A DNA stretch of 64,000 nt from Mesorhizobium loti. Lineage in GTDB: Bacteria > Pseudomonadota > Alphaproteobacteria > Rhizobiales > Rhizobiaceae. The notes beneath the pieces were generated by a model. That model saw nothing but the letters and a program-made list of their open reading frames with translations. It did no database searches and was not told the origin of the DNA. The translations under genes and the position numbers were made by a program. Shown piece after piece: positions 1-8,755 of this stretch (the first letter of the stretch is position 1; each line of letters begins with the position of its first letter). The stretch lies in contig NZ_PJRO01000018.1 in NCBI RefSeq assembly GCF_002858745.1, positions 59,583 through 123,582 of the forward strand, given 5' to 3'.

Positions 1-391
1 CGAGCACGAACAGCCAGGCCTTGGGGTTGAGCACGCAGGTAAGGACACCCTGCGCCAGGATCGTACCAAGCGGACGTGCCGCCGCCGCCTCGACCGTGTC
101 CACGGCGATCGTGCTGCGAGAGAGGGTGAAGCCGATCCACATCATGTAGAGCGAGCCTGCTACCATCATGGCGGGCGCTATGACGGGCAGCAGTGTGGAC
201 AGGCCTGTGACGAAGACCATGCCGAAGATGGTGTGGCAGATGCCGCCAAGCATGATGCCGGCGGTTGCCGCCGCGCCTGCTTGCCGACCGCCGGTGAGCG
301 CGTTGGCGAGCACGAACAGCATGTCCATGCCTGGTACGACGATAATGCCGACAAGCAGAACGAAATAGAGCCACAAGGCGCTGGTATCCAT
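1..391 (-). CDS. LysE/RhtB family amino-acid exporter (3' end outside window)
   Basis: Inner-membrane translocator family that exports amino acids or small metabolites. The visible 130 N-terminal residues are very hydrophobic, begin MDTSALWLYFVLLVGI, and carry the family hallmarks VPGMDMLFVLAN and the GGRQAG..A..GI.LG segment, followed by LNPKAWLF. The C-terminal third lies beyond the left edge. An in-frame ATG also lies 9 bases upstream at 400, but a GGGGG run sits about 9 bases before the ATG at 391, so I chose 391. The substrate cannot be told from sequence. The family call is secure. Confidence 0.85.
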   Translation of the reverse strand, partial: MDTSALWLYFVLLVGIIVVPGMDMLFVLANALTGGRQAGAAATAGIMLGGICHTIFGMVFVTGLSTLLPVIAPAMMVAGSLYMMWIGFTLSRSTIAVDTVEAAAARPLGTILAQGVLTCVLNPKAWLFVL

Positions 392-519
392 AGGTCGCAT
401 CCCCCAGACCCGGATGCGCCGCCATGGCGGACCTCGTGTCCCAACAAGGCGTTCAGATAGCGTAGCCATCCTGACACCTTGGTGTCAGGATGCGATGGCT
501 GTGCTCAGCTTTGCAGGGA

Positions 520-987
520 TTATTCGGCCTTCACCAGCACGGAGCTTTCGAATTCGATTACCTTGTCGCCGGTGGAATCGAAAGCCTCGCACAGGATGGT
601 CAGCAATCGCCAGCCTGGTCGCGAAGCCAGCGCGCGGTGAGCCAGGCCGGTACGGGTGAAGGTGACCGTCTCGCCCGAAAACACCGGTTTCAGCCATTTG
701 AGGTTGCGGAAGCCGGGCGAGGGGCCGTATTCCGGCTCAGGGCCCGGGCCATCCCAGACGATATCAGGCCGCTTCGGTGTCTTCAGATTGTATTTCATCC
801 AGGTCGCGGCGGTGTGCCAACCCGATGCGCACAGGCCACCGAGCAGGCTGGTTCTGGCTGCCTCTTCGTCGACATGGAAGACCTGCGGGTCGAATTTGCG
901 GGCGAAGGCCTTGATGGCCTCCGGCTCGAAGGTGTGCGAGCCGAGCGTGACGGTGACACCGATGCCGAAATAGTCGTCGAGCGTCAT
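520..987 (-). CDS. MaoC-like dehydratase (second of an overlapping pair)
   Basis: A 155-residue hotdog-fold MaoC protein, a family of R-specific enoyl-CoA hydratases and related acyl-CoA hydratases. The hydratase-2 signature is recognisable as FDPQVFHVDEEAA followed by LLGGLCASGWHT, which retains the Asp and His of the catalytic motif while the usual Asn is replaced. It opens at the ATG overlapping the stop of the upstream MaoC gene by four bases (ATGA, 984-987), implying translational coupling. The two proteins look like paralogues and may form a heterodimeric hydratase; that is inference. The acyl substrate is unknown. Confidence 0.88.
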   Translation of the reverse strand: MTLDDYFGIGVTVTLGSHTFEPEAIKAFARKFDPQVFHVDEEAARTSLLGGLCASGWHTAATWMKYNLKTPKRPDIVWDGPGPEPEYGPSPGFRNLKWLKPVFSGETVTFTRTGLAHRALASRPGWRLLTILCEAFDSTGDKVIEFESSVLVKAE

Positions 988-1451
988 GCCTCGCCTCCCG
1001 CACGCGTCAGGAACATGCCGGTGTTTTCCAGTTCGAACACCGCTTCGCCACGCTGATTGAACAGTTCCGCGCGCATGGTGACGAAACCGAGCCGCGGCCT
1101 CGACCTGGACAGGCGCTTGGCAAGCACGGTGGTGCGGCCGGTCAGCGTGTCGCCGGCAAGAACCGGCTTCTTCCATTTGACCTGGTCGACACCGGGCGCG
1201 CCCTGCGAAGTGGATTCCAGCAGGAACGCGTCGCACAGCATGCGCATGAACATGCAGCAGGTGTGCCAGCCGGACGCGGAGAGGCCGCCGAGCAGGCTGG
1301 CCTTGCCGGCTTCCTCATCGAGATGCATGGGCTGGAAGTCGAATTCGGAGGCGAACTCGATGATTTCCGCCGCTGCCACCTGCTTGGTGCCGAGGTCGAG
1401 GATGGCGCCTTCCTCGAAATCCTCATAGGCCCATTTCTTGCCGGTCATCAC
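984..1451 (-). CDS. MaoC-like dehydratase (first of an overlapping pair)
   Basis: A 155-residue single hotdog-domain MaoC homologue, first gene of the two-gene unit. The signature FDFQPMHLDEEAG...LLGGLSASGWHT keeps the Asp/His pair expected of R-hydratases. An ATG immediately follows the first one (MMTGKKW), so the start could be three bases later. The downstream paralogue overlaps its stop by four bases. No CoA ligase, thiolase or dehydrogenase flanks the pair, so the pathway cannot be assigned. Confidence 0.88.
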   Translation of the reverse strand: MMTGKKWAYEDFEEGAILDLGTKQVAAAEIIEFASEFDFQPMHLDEEAGKASLLGGLSASGWHTCCMFMRMLCDAFLLESTSQGAPGVDQVKWKKPVLAGDTLTGRTTVLAKRLSRSRPRLGFVTMRAELFNQRGEAVFELENTGMFLTRAGGEA

Positions 1452-1575
1452 GCAACCTCGTTCAAGCTTGTACGATTATTGTGACTGCTGCCCTGTACTC
1501 CTGCAAGACCATGCGGGCCTTGGTTCAGCGCTTTAAGACCTGTGGATGGCATAACCATCGGCAGGTCTCAAATAT

Positions 1576-2550
1576 TCAAAGCCAACCGCGCCGGCGAAAG
1601 TAGAGATAGGGCAGGATCGCCGAGATGATCATCAGGCCGATCGCAAACGGATAGCCGACCGCCCATTTCAGCTCCGGCATGATTTCGAAATTCATGCCGT
1701 AGATGGAAGCCACCAGCGTCGGCGGCAGAAATATGACGGCTGCGACCGAGAAGATCTTGATGATGGCGTTCTGCTCGATCGAGATCATGCCGAGCGTGGC
1801 ATCGAGCAGGAAGCTGATCTTCTGCGAGAGAAACGTTGCGTGGTCGGCGAGCGACAGCACATCGCGCGCCAGCGTCTTGATACGCGCGCGCGTATCCTTG
1901 CCCATCTTGGTCTGCGTGGCGGCGTGCGCAAGGAAACCTGCCACCCGCTGCAGCGAGGTCAGGCTGTCGCGCACGCTGGAGGCAAGGTCTTCCTTGCGGC
2001 CGATGCTCTTCAGGAGTTCCTGGAAGTCGCGGTCGCGGCGGGAGGCTTGGGTGGCCGTCGCCTCGAAGATGTCGCGCGAGATCGCCTCGATGTCGCGGCC
2101 GGCCTTTTCCAGGATGTCGGCGAGGCGGTCGACGATCGCTTCAAGCAAGCCGAGCAGGATGGTGTCGGCACTCGTGCAGCCGGTGGCCACTTTCTCGGCA
2201 CGCAGCGGGAAGGTCTTGAAGGCACGCGGCTCGTGATAACGCACCGTGATCAGGCGTTTTGCCGCCAGCACGAAAGTGACTGGCGACATTTCCGGCTTCT
2301 CGCCTTCGGTTTGAGAGGGCAGGTTGGCGGTCATGAAATACCCGCCGTCCTCGACATAGAGCCGGCTGGAGATCTCGATCTCCTCCATCTCCTCGCGCGT
2401 CGGCACAGCGATGCCGAACAGGGCCTCGATGGCGGCTTCTTCTTCCTTGGTCGGATTGAGCAGATCGACCCAGACGACCGCGTCACGGTTCTGCTCGAGA
2501 TCGTCGGCGAGGCGCAGGCGGTCATTGTCCACGACGAAGGCTTTGATCAT
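1576..2550 (-). CDS. corA: CorA-family magnesium/divalent cation transporter
   Basis: A 324-residue CorA-type channel that would mediate Mg2+ (or Co2+/Ni2+) uptake as a pentamer in the inner membrane. A long acidic and helical cytoplasmic domain is followed by two C-terminal membrane segments (about 263-283 and 296-315). The diagnostic GMN sits at residues 285-287 within SIYGMNFE, and the protein ends in a basic YFRRRGWL tail. Length is typical. It stands alone between the MaoC pair and the APH gene, with no visible Mg2+ riboswitch in the short upstream gap. Confidence 0.93.
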   Translation of the reverse strand: MIKAFVVDNDRLRLADDLEQNRDAVVWVDLLNPTKEEEAAIEALFGIAVPTREEMEEIEISSRLYVEDGGYFMTANLPSQTEGEKPEMSPVTFVLAAKRLITVRYHEPRAFKTFPLRAEKVATGCTSADTILLGLLEAIVDRLADILEKAGRDIEAISRDIFEATATQASRRDRDFQELLKSIGRKEDLASSVRDSLTSLQRVAGFLAHAATQTKMGKDTRARIKTLARDVLSLADHATFLSQKISFLLDATLGMISIEQNAIIKIFSVAAVIFLPPTLVASIYGMNFEIMPELKWAVGYPFAIGLMIISAILPYLYFRRRGWL

Positions 2551-2732
2551 CGCGTGGTCTCCATGTTGGAAATATGAGGCCCCAAGGGCACAGGCTCATG
2601 ACGGCGCCGAGGGGAAAAATCCAGCCGACGCAAGGGCGCGATAGACCCGGGGCAGAGCCGCGTCAAGCTGCAAAAGAGCAACTGCCTCCGCGATGCCGGG
2701 AACGTGTTGAGCGGCCTTCGTCGACCACCCGT

Positions 2733-3527
2733 TCAGAAGAACTCGTCGAGCAGCTGGTAATAGGCGAGCTTCAGCGGATCGGTGTCCGATTTTCCGTAAA
2801 GAGCGAGGAAAGGCGCGATCCAATCCTCGCCGAGATCGTCGTGGATGCTTCTGCAGGCAAGCGCGAGATCCTGGCAGCGGTCGGCCACGCCAAGCCGGCC
2901 GCAGTCGATGAAGCCGGAGAAGCGGTCAGCGTCGACCATGAAATTCGGCAGGCAGGCATCGCCATGGGTCACGACAAGGTCCTCGCTTGCCGGACGCAAG
3001 GCGATCAGGTCGGCAAAGACATCGCGTGCCGTGCGGCCCTGCCGTTCACCGTCGAAATCCTCTTCGTCGACGAGCCCGGCCTCCATACGCGCTTTGGCGT
3101 CGGCGATGCGCCGATCAAGTCTGTGGTCGAACGGGCAGGAGCGGACGTCCAGCGCATGCAGGGTCCGCAGTGCACTGGCCATTATGGTGACGGTCGTTTC
3201 GGCGGGCAGGGAACTTGCCGATTCCAGGTCTCTGCCCGGCATGGCGCTCATCAGCAACCAGTTGCGATCGCCATGCGCCTCGAAAGCCAGGACCTCGGGG
3301 CAGCTTATGCCCTGCTGCCCAAGCCAGCGCAGGCGCTCCACCTCCGCGGGCAGTTCGGCGAAGTTGCCGGCTTCGTCGATCTTCAGGAACAGGCTGGGCT
3401 TATCGGCGGCTTCCAGCTTGAAGACGCCGGCATTCGAGAGACCAACCGTCTGCTGCAGCGAGCTGTAGCCACCGACGAGCTCCAGGAATGGCTGCGGCAA
3501 GGAGATGGCGTTCATGTTCTGGCTCAT
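2733..3527 (-). CDS. APH(3')-II-like aminoglycoside 3'-phosphotransferase
   Basis: A 264-residue antibiotic-kinase-fold protein closely resembling the APH(3')-II group, which phosphorylates the 3'-OH of kanamycin/neomycin-type aminoglycosides with ATP. It has the same length as APH(3')-IIa and key residues fall at the same numbers: K49 for nucleotide binding, catalytic D190 in THGDACLPN with N195, and Mg-binding D208 in FIDCGRLGVADR. The C-terminus LLDEFF also matches. It starts 11 bases after the MBL gene, so the two are probably cotranscribed. No transposon surrounds it. True resistance activity is unproven; another hydroxylated substrate is possible. Confidence 0.85.
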   Translation of the reverse strand: MSQNMNAISLPQPFLELVGGYSSLQQTVGLSNAGVFKLEAADKPSLFLKIDEAGNFAELPAEVERLRWLGQQGISCPEVLAFEAHGDRNWLLMSAMPGRDLESASSLPAETTVTIMASALRTLHALDVRSCPFDHRLDRRIADAKARMEAGLVDEEDFDGERQGRTARDVFADLIALRPASEDLVVTHGDACLPNFMVDADRFSGFIDCGRLGVADRCQDLALACRSIHDDLGEDWIAPFLALYGKSDTDPLKLAYYQLLDEFF

Positions 3528-3538
3528 GACCGGAGCGC

Positions 3539-4450
3539 TCAGGAGCCAGTCGACGGCAGGGCGAGTGCAAGCGTTGTGGCGATATTTTTCTCGTGGACGG
3601 CTTCATAAGGTTCGAAATAGTGAACCCATCCCGCCTCCAGCTCCCGCGCAATAAACGCGCGCAAGTCCAACGAGCGTTGCTGCGGCTGCTCGATGCAGCG
3701 TCGAAGGGCCTTGATGTATGCGGCCGTGGCATCGATCAGGGTATCATCATAGCCGCCGGAGGCGATCACCTCGGGGGCGCCGTGATTGGGCAGGATCGCT
3801 GCAGGACGCAAGGATCGAAGCCGCTCCAGATCGACCAGATGCTGCGCAAAGTTCTGCGGCTCGCCGACATAGGTGATGGTGTCTTCGACCGTGTCGCCTG
3901 CAAACAGCAGCCGCGTTTGCGGCAGCCACAGCACCGTTGCATCATCGCTATGGATGTTGGCTTCGATCAGCCTGACCTCGTGTTTGCCGATCACGATCGT
4001 CATTTCGTCTTCGAACAGGGTGGTCGGGAGCACCAGCGGCGAGATGGACGGTGGTCCCTCGAGCGTTCCAGCCTCGATTTCCGTCTTCTGTCGTTCAAGA
4101 TGAGCTGCCGTGCGGCGATTGGCGATGACGGGGCAGTCAGCGAAGACGCCGGTGCCGGCAACATGGTCCAGATGCCAGTGGCTGAGCACGACGGTGAACT
4201 TCCTGACACCTTTGGCTTCAAGGGTGGATCGGATCAGTGCTGCGTGGTCGAGCGAGATATGGGTGTCGTAGATCAGCGCCTCGTCATCGCTGACAAGCGC
4301 GTAGCTGGCGATACCGAGCGAAAGTGCGCCGTCATCCACCCAGTTCGGATAATCGGCGAACCGCTGGTTTTCGGTGCGGCCATCAAAGAAGGCGTAGACA
4401 TCGGGGGCTGGCTGCAAGATACGCACATGCTGGATTGCCGCTGAGCCCAT
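3539..4450 (-). CDS. MBL-fold metallo-hydrolase
   Basis: A 303-residue metallo-beta-lactamase-superfamily hydrolase. The zinc motif HWHLDH lies at residues 91-96, with further ligands in EANIHSDD (H167), FAGDT (D186) and PNHGAP (H223). No signal peptide is visible, so it is probably cytoplasmic. Members with this layout include lactonases and generic MBL hydrolases, and sequence alone does not separate them. It leads a two-gene unit with the APH(3')-like gene, 11 bases apart. Confidence 0.85.
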   Translation of the reverse strand: MGSAAIQHVRILQPAPDVYAFFDGRTENQRFADYPNWVDDGALSLGIASYALVSDDEALIYDTHISLDHAALIRSTLEAKGVRKFTVVLSHWHLDHVAGTGVFADCPVIANRRTAAHLERQKTEIEAGTLEGPPSISPLVLPTTLFEDEMTIVIGKHEVRLIEANIHSDDATVLWLPQTRLLFAGDTVEDTITYVGEPQNFAQHLVDLERLRSLRPAAILPNHGAPEVIASGGYDDTLIDATAAYIKALRRCIEQPQQRSLDLRAFIARELEAGWVHYFEPYEAVHEKNIATTLALALPSTGS

Positions 4451-4491
4451 GACACACCTACTGCCTTATCGGGTCGATGCCGTGCAGACGA

Positions 4492-5595
4492 TCACGTGTT
4501 GAACTTGAACAGCATGACGTCGCCGTCCTGCACGACATATTCCTTGCCTTCGTCGCGCGCCTTGCCGGCTTCCTTGGCCGCCACTTCGCCGCCCAGCGTG
4601 ACAAAGTCGTCATAGGCAATGGTCTGGGCCCGGATGAAGCCACGCTCGAAATCGGTGTGGATGACGCCGGCGGCACCGGGAGCCTTGGTGCCGCGCTCGA
4701 TCGTCCAGGCACGCGTCTCCTTGGGGCCGGCGGTGAAATAGGTGATCAGGTGCAGGAGCTCGTAGCCGGCACGGATCAGCCGGTCGAGGCCCGGTTCATG
4801 CAGCCCCATGGCCTCCAGGAATTCCTTCTGCTCGCCGTCCGGAAGCTGGGCGACCTCGGCCTCGATGGCGGCCGAGATGATCACCGTGGAGGCGCCCTGG
4901 GAGGCTGCCATCGCCTCGACTGTCCTGGTGTGCTCGTTGCCGGTCGCGGCATCGGCCTCTGCGACGTTGCAGACGTAGAGCACCGGGTGGGCGGTGAGCA
5001 GATTGAGGTCCTGCAGGATCCTCAGGTCTTCATGTGCGATGCCTTTCAGCAGGACGCGGCACGGCTTGCCGTCCTGCAGCAATGCCAACGCCTGCTCCAT
5101 CACCGGCAGGACGGTGAGCGATTCCTTGTCCTTGGCCTGCGCGCGTTTGCGCACGTTGAGGATGCGGCGCTCCAGGCTCTCAAGGTCGGACAGCATCAGC
5201 TCGGTCTCGACAGTCTCGGCATCCGCCACCGGATTGATGCGGCCTTCGACATGGGTGATGTCGTCATCCTCGAAGCAGCGCAGCACATGCACGATGGCAT
5301 CGACCTCGCGGATGTTTGCGAGGAACTGGTTACCGAGCCCTTCGCCCTTCGACGCGCCACGCACCAGGCCGGCGATGTCGACGAAGGAAATTCGCGTTGG
5401 GATGATCTCCTTCGACTTGGCGACGTCGGCGATCTTCCTCAGGCGCGGATCCGGCACCGCCACTTCACCGGTGTTCGGCTCGATGGTGCAGAAAGGATAG
5501 TTGGCCGCCTGGGCCGCCGCGGTGCGCGTCAGCGCGTTGAACAGCGTGGACTTGCCGACGTTGGGCAGCCCAACGATGCCGCATTTGAAACCCAT
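4492..5595 (-). CDS. ychF: Redox-regulated ATPase YchF (Obg-family)
   Basis: A 367-residue Obg-like P-loop protein that binds ribosomes and hydrolyses ATP rather than GTP. The P-loop GLPNVGKST is at residues 9-17, switch regions follow (FVDIAGLVRGAS), and the C-terminus is the TGS-like domain ending FKFNT. Where GTPases carry NKxD this protein has CNVAEAD, the substitution behind its ATP preference. It is the last gene of the rplY-pth-ychF order common in alphaproteobacteria, 171 bases after pth. Confidence 0.96.
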   Translation of the reverse strand: MGFKCGIVGLPNVGKSTLFNALTRTAAAQAANYPFCTIEPNTGEVAVPDPRLRKIADVAKSKEIIPTRISFVDIAGLVRGASKGEGLGNQFLANIREVDAIVHVLRCFEDDDITHVEGRINPVADAETVETELMLSDLESLERRILNVRKRAQAKDKESLTVLPVMEQALALLQDGKPCRVLLKGIAHEDLRILQDLNLLTAHPVLYVCNVAEADAATGNEHTRTVEAMAASQGASTVIISAAIEAEVAQLPDGEQKEFLEAMGLHEPGLDRLIRAGYELLHLITYFTAGPKETRAWTIERGTKAPGAAGVIHTDFERGFIRAQTIAYDDFVTLGGEVAAKEAGKARDEGKEYVVQDGDVMLFKFNT

Positions 5596-5766
5596 GATGA
5601 TGTGGTCCTATCGGGAGTTCGGAATTTGCTCAGGGCTATGGGCGAAAGCGCCTTGGATCGTCAAGTCTTTCAGCGTCGCAAGCGGCATTGCGGCCGTCGT
5701 CAGTCGGGGTTCCTGTCGTAAACCCCGGTTCCGTCGGGAAGGACGCCCCATGTCTCGGCGGGCTGT

Positions 5767-6510
5767 TCAATCCTTGTTGCCGAGCAGCTTCTTCAGCATC
5801 GCGGCCATCGGCCCGTTCTCGGGAACCTTGACGGCGGGCTGCTGCGGCCTTGCCTGGCGGATATGGCTCTGAGGCTTGGGCGCGGCAGCCTGTTTTGGCG
5901 CCTTGGCCGGCGGCGTATCGTCAGGACCTGTCGGTTGCAGCTTATCGCGCAGCGTCAGAGTAACCCGGTTCATGAAGGAATTGTCGTCGCCCTTGGCGAT
6001 CATGTCGGCGCTGTCAGCGATACTACCGAGCAGCACGTCCAGCCATTCCTGGTCGGCCTTGGAAAAGTCGCCCAGCACATGGCCGTGGACCATTTCCTTG
6101 GCGCCTGGATGGCCGACGCCGATGCGCACACGCCGGTAATTGTTGCCGATGTGCTGGTCGAGCGAGCGAATACCGTTATGGCCGGCGGAACCGCCGCCGA
6201 TTTTCACCCGCACCTTGCCTGCCGGCAGTTCGATTTCGTCGTAGAAAACGGTCACCGCGGTGGCGTCGAGCTTGTAGAAGCGCAGCGCTTCGCCGACCGC
6301 CTGGCCGGAGAGGTTCATGAAGGTCTGCGGCTTGATGAGCAGCACCTTTTCGCCGTCGATCCTGCCCTCGGCGATCTCGGCCTGGAATTTCCTCGACCAG
6401 GGCGAAAAGGAATGGCGGCGGGCGATGACGTCCGCCGCCATGAAACCGACATTGTGCCGGTTGTTGGCATATTTCGCACCCGGATTGCCGAGACCAGCGA
6501 ACAAAAGCAT
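5767..6510 (-). CDS. pth: Peptidyl-tRNA hydrolase
   Basis: Releases tRNA from peptidyl-tRNA that drops off ribosomes. The N-terminus MLLFAGLGNPG and catalytic H19 (NNRHNVGF), N66 (TFMNLSG) and D91 (FYDEIELP) match the Pth active site. The gene encodes 247 residues against about 190-200 usually. The extra about 55 residues form a Pro/Ala/Lys-rich tail (PPAKAPKQAAAPKPQ) of low complexity, seen in some alphaproteobacterial homologues. It begins 27 bases after rplY, so the two are likely cotranscribed. Confidence 0.96.
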   Translation of the reverse strand: MLLFAGLGNPGAKYANNRHNVGFMAADVIARRHSFSPWSRKFQAEIAEGRIDGEKVLLIKPQTFMNLSGQAVGEALRFYKLDATAVTVFYDEIELPAGKVRVKIGGGSAGHNGIRSLDQHIGNNYRRVRIGVGHPGAKEMVHGHVLGDFSKADQEWLDVLLGSIADSADMIAKGDDNSFMNRVTLTLRDKLQPTGPDDTPPAKAPKQAAAPKPQSHIRQARPQQPAVKVPENGPMAAMLKKLLGNKD

Positions 6511-6537
6511 GGCAACGGCCCTCCCGGGCTGCGAAAA

Positions 6538-7176
6538 TTACTTCTCTTCGCCGGCTTCCTCGGTAGCCGGAGCGGCTTCCGATGATTCCTCGGTCTCCGG
6601 CTTCATCGCGGCCGAGCCGGCGATGGTGGCGATAGTGAAATCGCGGTCGGAAATGACCGGCTTCACGCCAGCCGGCAGCTTGACCGCCGAAATGTGGATG
6701 GAATCGCCGATGTTGGCGCCAGCAAGATCGATCTCGATGAATTCCGGGATCGCGTTGGCCGGGCAGTGGAACTCCACCTCGTGACGCACGATGTTGAGCA
6801 CACCGCCACGCTTGATGCCGGGCGACTTCTCTTCATTGACGAAGTGAACCGGAACGTTGACGTTGACTTCGGTGTTCTTGCCGATGCGCAAGAAGTCGAC
6901 ATGCATCGGGAAGTCCTTGACCGGATCAAGCTGATAGTCCTTCGGCAGGACCTGGATCTTCTTGCCGTCGACGTCGATCGTGGCGACCGTGGTCAGGAAA
7001 CCACCGCCATGGATCTTGTAGAAGATGTCCTTGTAGGACAGGGCGATAGCCAGAGGGGGCTGCTTGTCGCCGTAAATAACTGCAGGCACTTTACCTTCGC
7101 GGCGAACTGCACGGGCGGACCCCTTACCGACCTGTTCGCGCGACTCGGCCTTGAGCTCGTAAGTATCGTGGCTCAT
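6538..7176 (-). CDS. rplY: 50S ribosomal protein L25/Ctc family
   Basis: A 212-residue long-form L25 (TL5/Ctc type) that binds 5S rRNA in the large subunit. The N-terminal L25 beta-barrel starts ELKAESREQVGKGSARAVRR, and the C-terminal TL5 domain (PVHFVNEEKSPGIKRGG...VEFHCPANAIPE) is complete, followed by an acidic Glu/Ala-rich tail. A longer frame exists upstream, but the start at 7176 (MSHDTYELK) is preceded by AAAGGAAA at good spacing. It heads the rplY-pth-ychF block. Confidence 0.95.
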   Translation of the reverse strand: MSHDTYELKAESREQVGKGSARAVRREGKVPAVIYGDKQPPLAIALSYKDIFYKIHGGGFLTTVATIDVDGKKIQVLPKDYQLDPVKDFPMHVDFLRIGKNTEVNVNVPVHFVNEEKSPGIKRGGVLNIVRHEVEFHCPANAIPEFIEIDLAGANIGDSIHISAVKLPAGVKPVISDRDFTIATIAGSAAMKPETEESSEAAPATEEAGEEK

Positions 7177-7313
7177 GGTATTTCCTTTCGCGTTGCTGGA
7201 GCATTTCCGGTTTCCGGCAAGCCGGGTTCCGAAAATGTCGAAAGCCGCGAAATCCGCGGCCCTCGTCCGCGTTGCCTCCAAGGGTGTCTACGCGGGTGGC
7301 GGCTCTATAGCGG

Positions 7314-7345
7314 AAGGCGGCCAAACGCGCAAGCATGGCCGCCTT
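7314..7345 (-). terminator. Hairpin downstream of the MFS gene
   Basis: A perfect 9-bp inverted repeat (AAGGCGGCC at 7314-7322, GGCCGCCTT at 7337-7345) with a 14-base loop lies between the end of the MFS transporter and the start of rplY. It lacks a clear run of T on the minus strand, so intrinsic termination is only plausible. Confidence 0.45.
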
Positions 7346-7364
7346 TCCTGGCTTTGTTCCCGGC

Positions 7365-8588
7365 TTACTCCGCCTTTTTCGCTTCCTTCATGTTGGGCAG
7401 GAAGATGGTGAGCAGACCGAGCAGGGGCAGGTACGAGCAGATCTGGTAGACGAAGTCGATGCCCTTGGCATCTGCCACCACGCCGAGGATGGCTGCAGCG
7501 ATGCCGCCCATGCCGAAGGCGAAGCCGAAGAAGATGCCGGCGATCATGCCGACACGGCCCGGCACCAGCTCCTGCGCGAACACCACGATGTTGGAGAAGG
7601 CCGACGACAGGATGAGGCCGATCAGGATGGTGAGGATCACCGTCCACTCCAGGTTGGCATAGGGCAGGATCAGCGTGAAGGGCAGCACGCCGACGATCGA
7701 GAACCAGATCATCGCCTTCTGGCCGTAACGGTCACCGAATGGTCCGCCGAGCAGGATGCCGAGTGCCGAGGCGCCGAGGAAGGCGAACAGCAGCACCTGC
7801 GACATCTGCACGGAAACGCCGAACTTCTCGATGGTGTAGAAGGTGTAGTAGCTGGAAAGGCTGGCGATATAAGCGTTCTTGGAGAGCACCAACACTGTCA
7901 GGATCACCAGCGACCACGTAACGCGACCACGCGAGAAGGGCGAGACGTGCACCGCCGCAGGGCGATTGCCGACTGCCTTGCGGTAGCGGATGTACCAGTT
8001 GCCGACTTGCCAGAGCACGACGATACCGATCAGCGAGCCGATGGCGAACCAGGAGATGCTGGTCTGGCCGAAGGGCACGACGATGAACGCCGCTGCCAGC
8101 GGTCCCATGGCCTGGCCGAAATTGCCACCCACCTGGAACAGCGACTGGGCAAGGCCGTGCTTGCCGCCCGACGCGAGCCTGGCGATGCGTGACGATTCAG
8201 GATGGAAGATCGACGAACCGATGCCGATCAGCGAGGCGCCGAGCAGAAGCAGCCAGTAGTGGCCGGCATAGGCGAGCACGATCAGGCCAACCAGCGAGGA
8301 GGCCATGCCCCACGGCAGTGAAAACGGCATCGGCCGCTTGTCCGTGATAATGCCCACCACCGGCTGCAGCAGTGAGGCTGTGACCTGGAAGGTGAAGGTC
8401 AACAGGCCGATCTGCCAGAAATCGAGGCTGTAATTGTCCTTAAGGAGCGGATAGATAGCCGAAAGCAGCGACTGCATAATGTCGTTGATAAAGTGGCCGA
8501 AGCTCACTGCCAGAATGACGGTGAAGGCTGTAGTGGTCGCCGCGCTCGTCGCGCGACCGGCTGTCGCTGCGGTATCGGTCAAGATCAT
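7365..8588 (-). CDS. fsr: MFS exporter of the fosmidomycin-resistance (Fsr) family
   Basis: A 407-residue, 12-helix major facilitator superfamily exporter. The N-terminal half (VSFGHFINDIMQSLLSAIYP, GSSIFHPESSR, QSLFQVGGNFGQAMGP) is characteristic of the Fsr drug-export clade, which pumps fosmidomycin and other small compounds out using proton motive force. It is transcribed away from an AraC regulator across a 263-base intergenic region, a layout seen with the NimT/NimR and related exporter-regulator pairs. The native substrate is unknown. Confidence 0.85.
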   Translation of the reverse strand: MILTDTAATAGRATSAATTTAFTVILAVSFGHFINDIMQSLLSAIYPLLKDNYSLDFWQIGLLTFTFQVTASLLQPVVGIITDKRPMPFSLPWGMASSLVGLIVLAYAGHYWLLLLGASLIGIGSSIFHPESSRIARLASGGKHGLAQSLFQVGGNFGQAMGPLAAAFIVVPFGQTSISWFAIGSLIGIVVLWQVGNWYIRYRKAVGNRPAAVHVSPFSRGRVTWSLVILTVLVLSKNAYIASLSSYYTFYTIEKFGVSVQMSQVLLFAFLGASALGILLGGPFGDRYGQKAMIWFSIVGVLPFTLILPYANLEWTVILTILIGLILSSAFSNIVVFAQELVPGRVGMIAGIFFGFAFGMGGIAAAILGVVADAKGIDFVYQICSYLPLLGLLTIFLPNMKEAKKAE

Positions 8589-8755
8589 GCTCCTTGCTAT
8601 GGCGCGCTGATTTTCAAGCGAGGCCGGCCTGCAAATGGTAGCTTTTCACGGTTCCGGTGCGCACGTACCAGAGTGCATGTTGCGCCCATCGCTTCGCGAC
8701 CTCGAAAGCTCACCATTTTCGGCGCGTCCTGGCTCGAATCTAGCCGCACCCTGTT

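Noticed and set aside
2574..3608. Long open frame on the plus strand opposite the APH(3')-like gene (344 codons)
   Set aside because: Mirror frame caused by GC-rich third positions; no recognisable domain, while the minus-strand gene has full catalytic motifs.
4477..5721. Plus-strand frame of 414 codons opposite ychF
   Set aside because: Shadow of a highly conserved gene; composition rich in Gly/Arg/His/Asp with no family signature.
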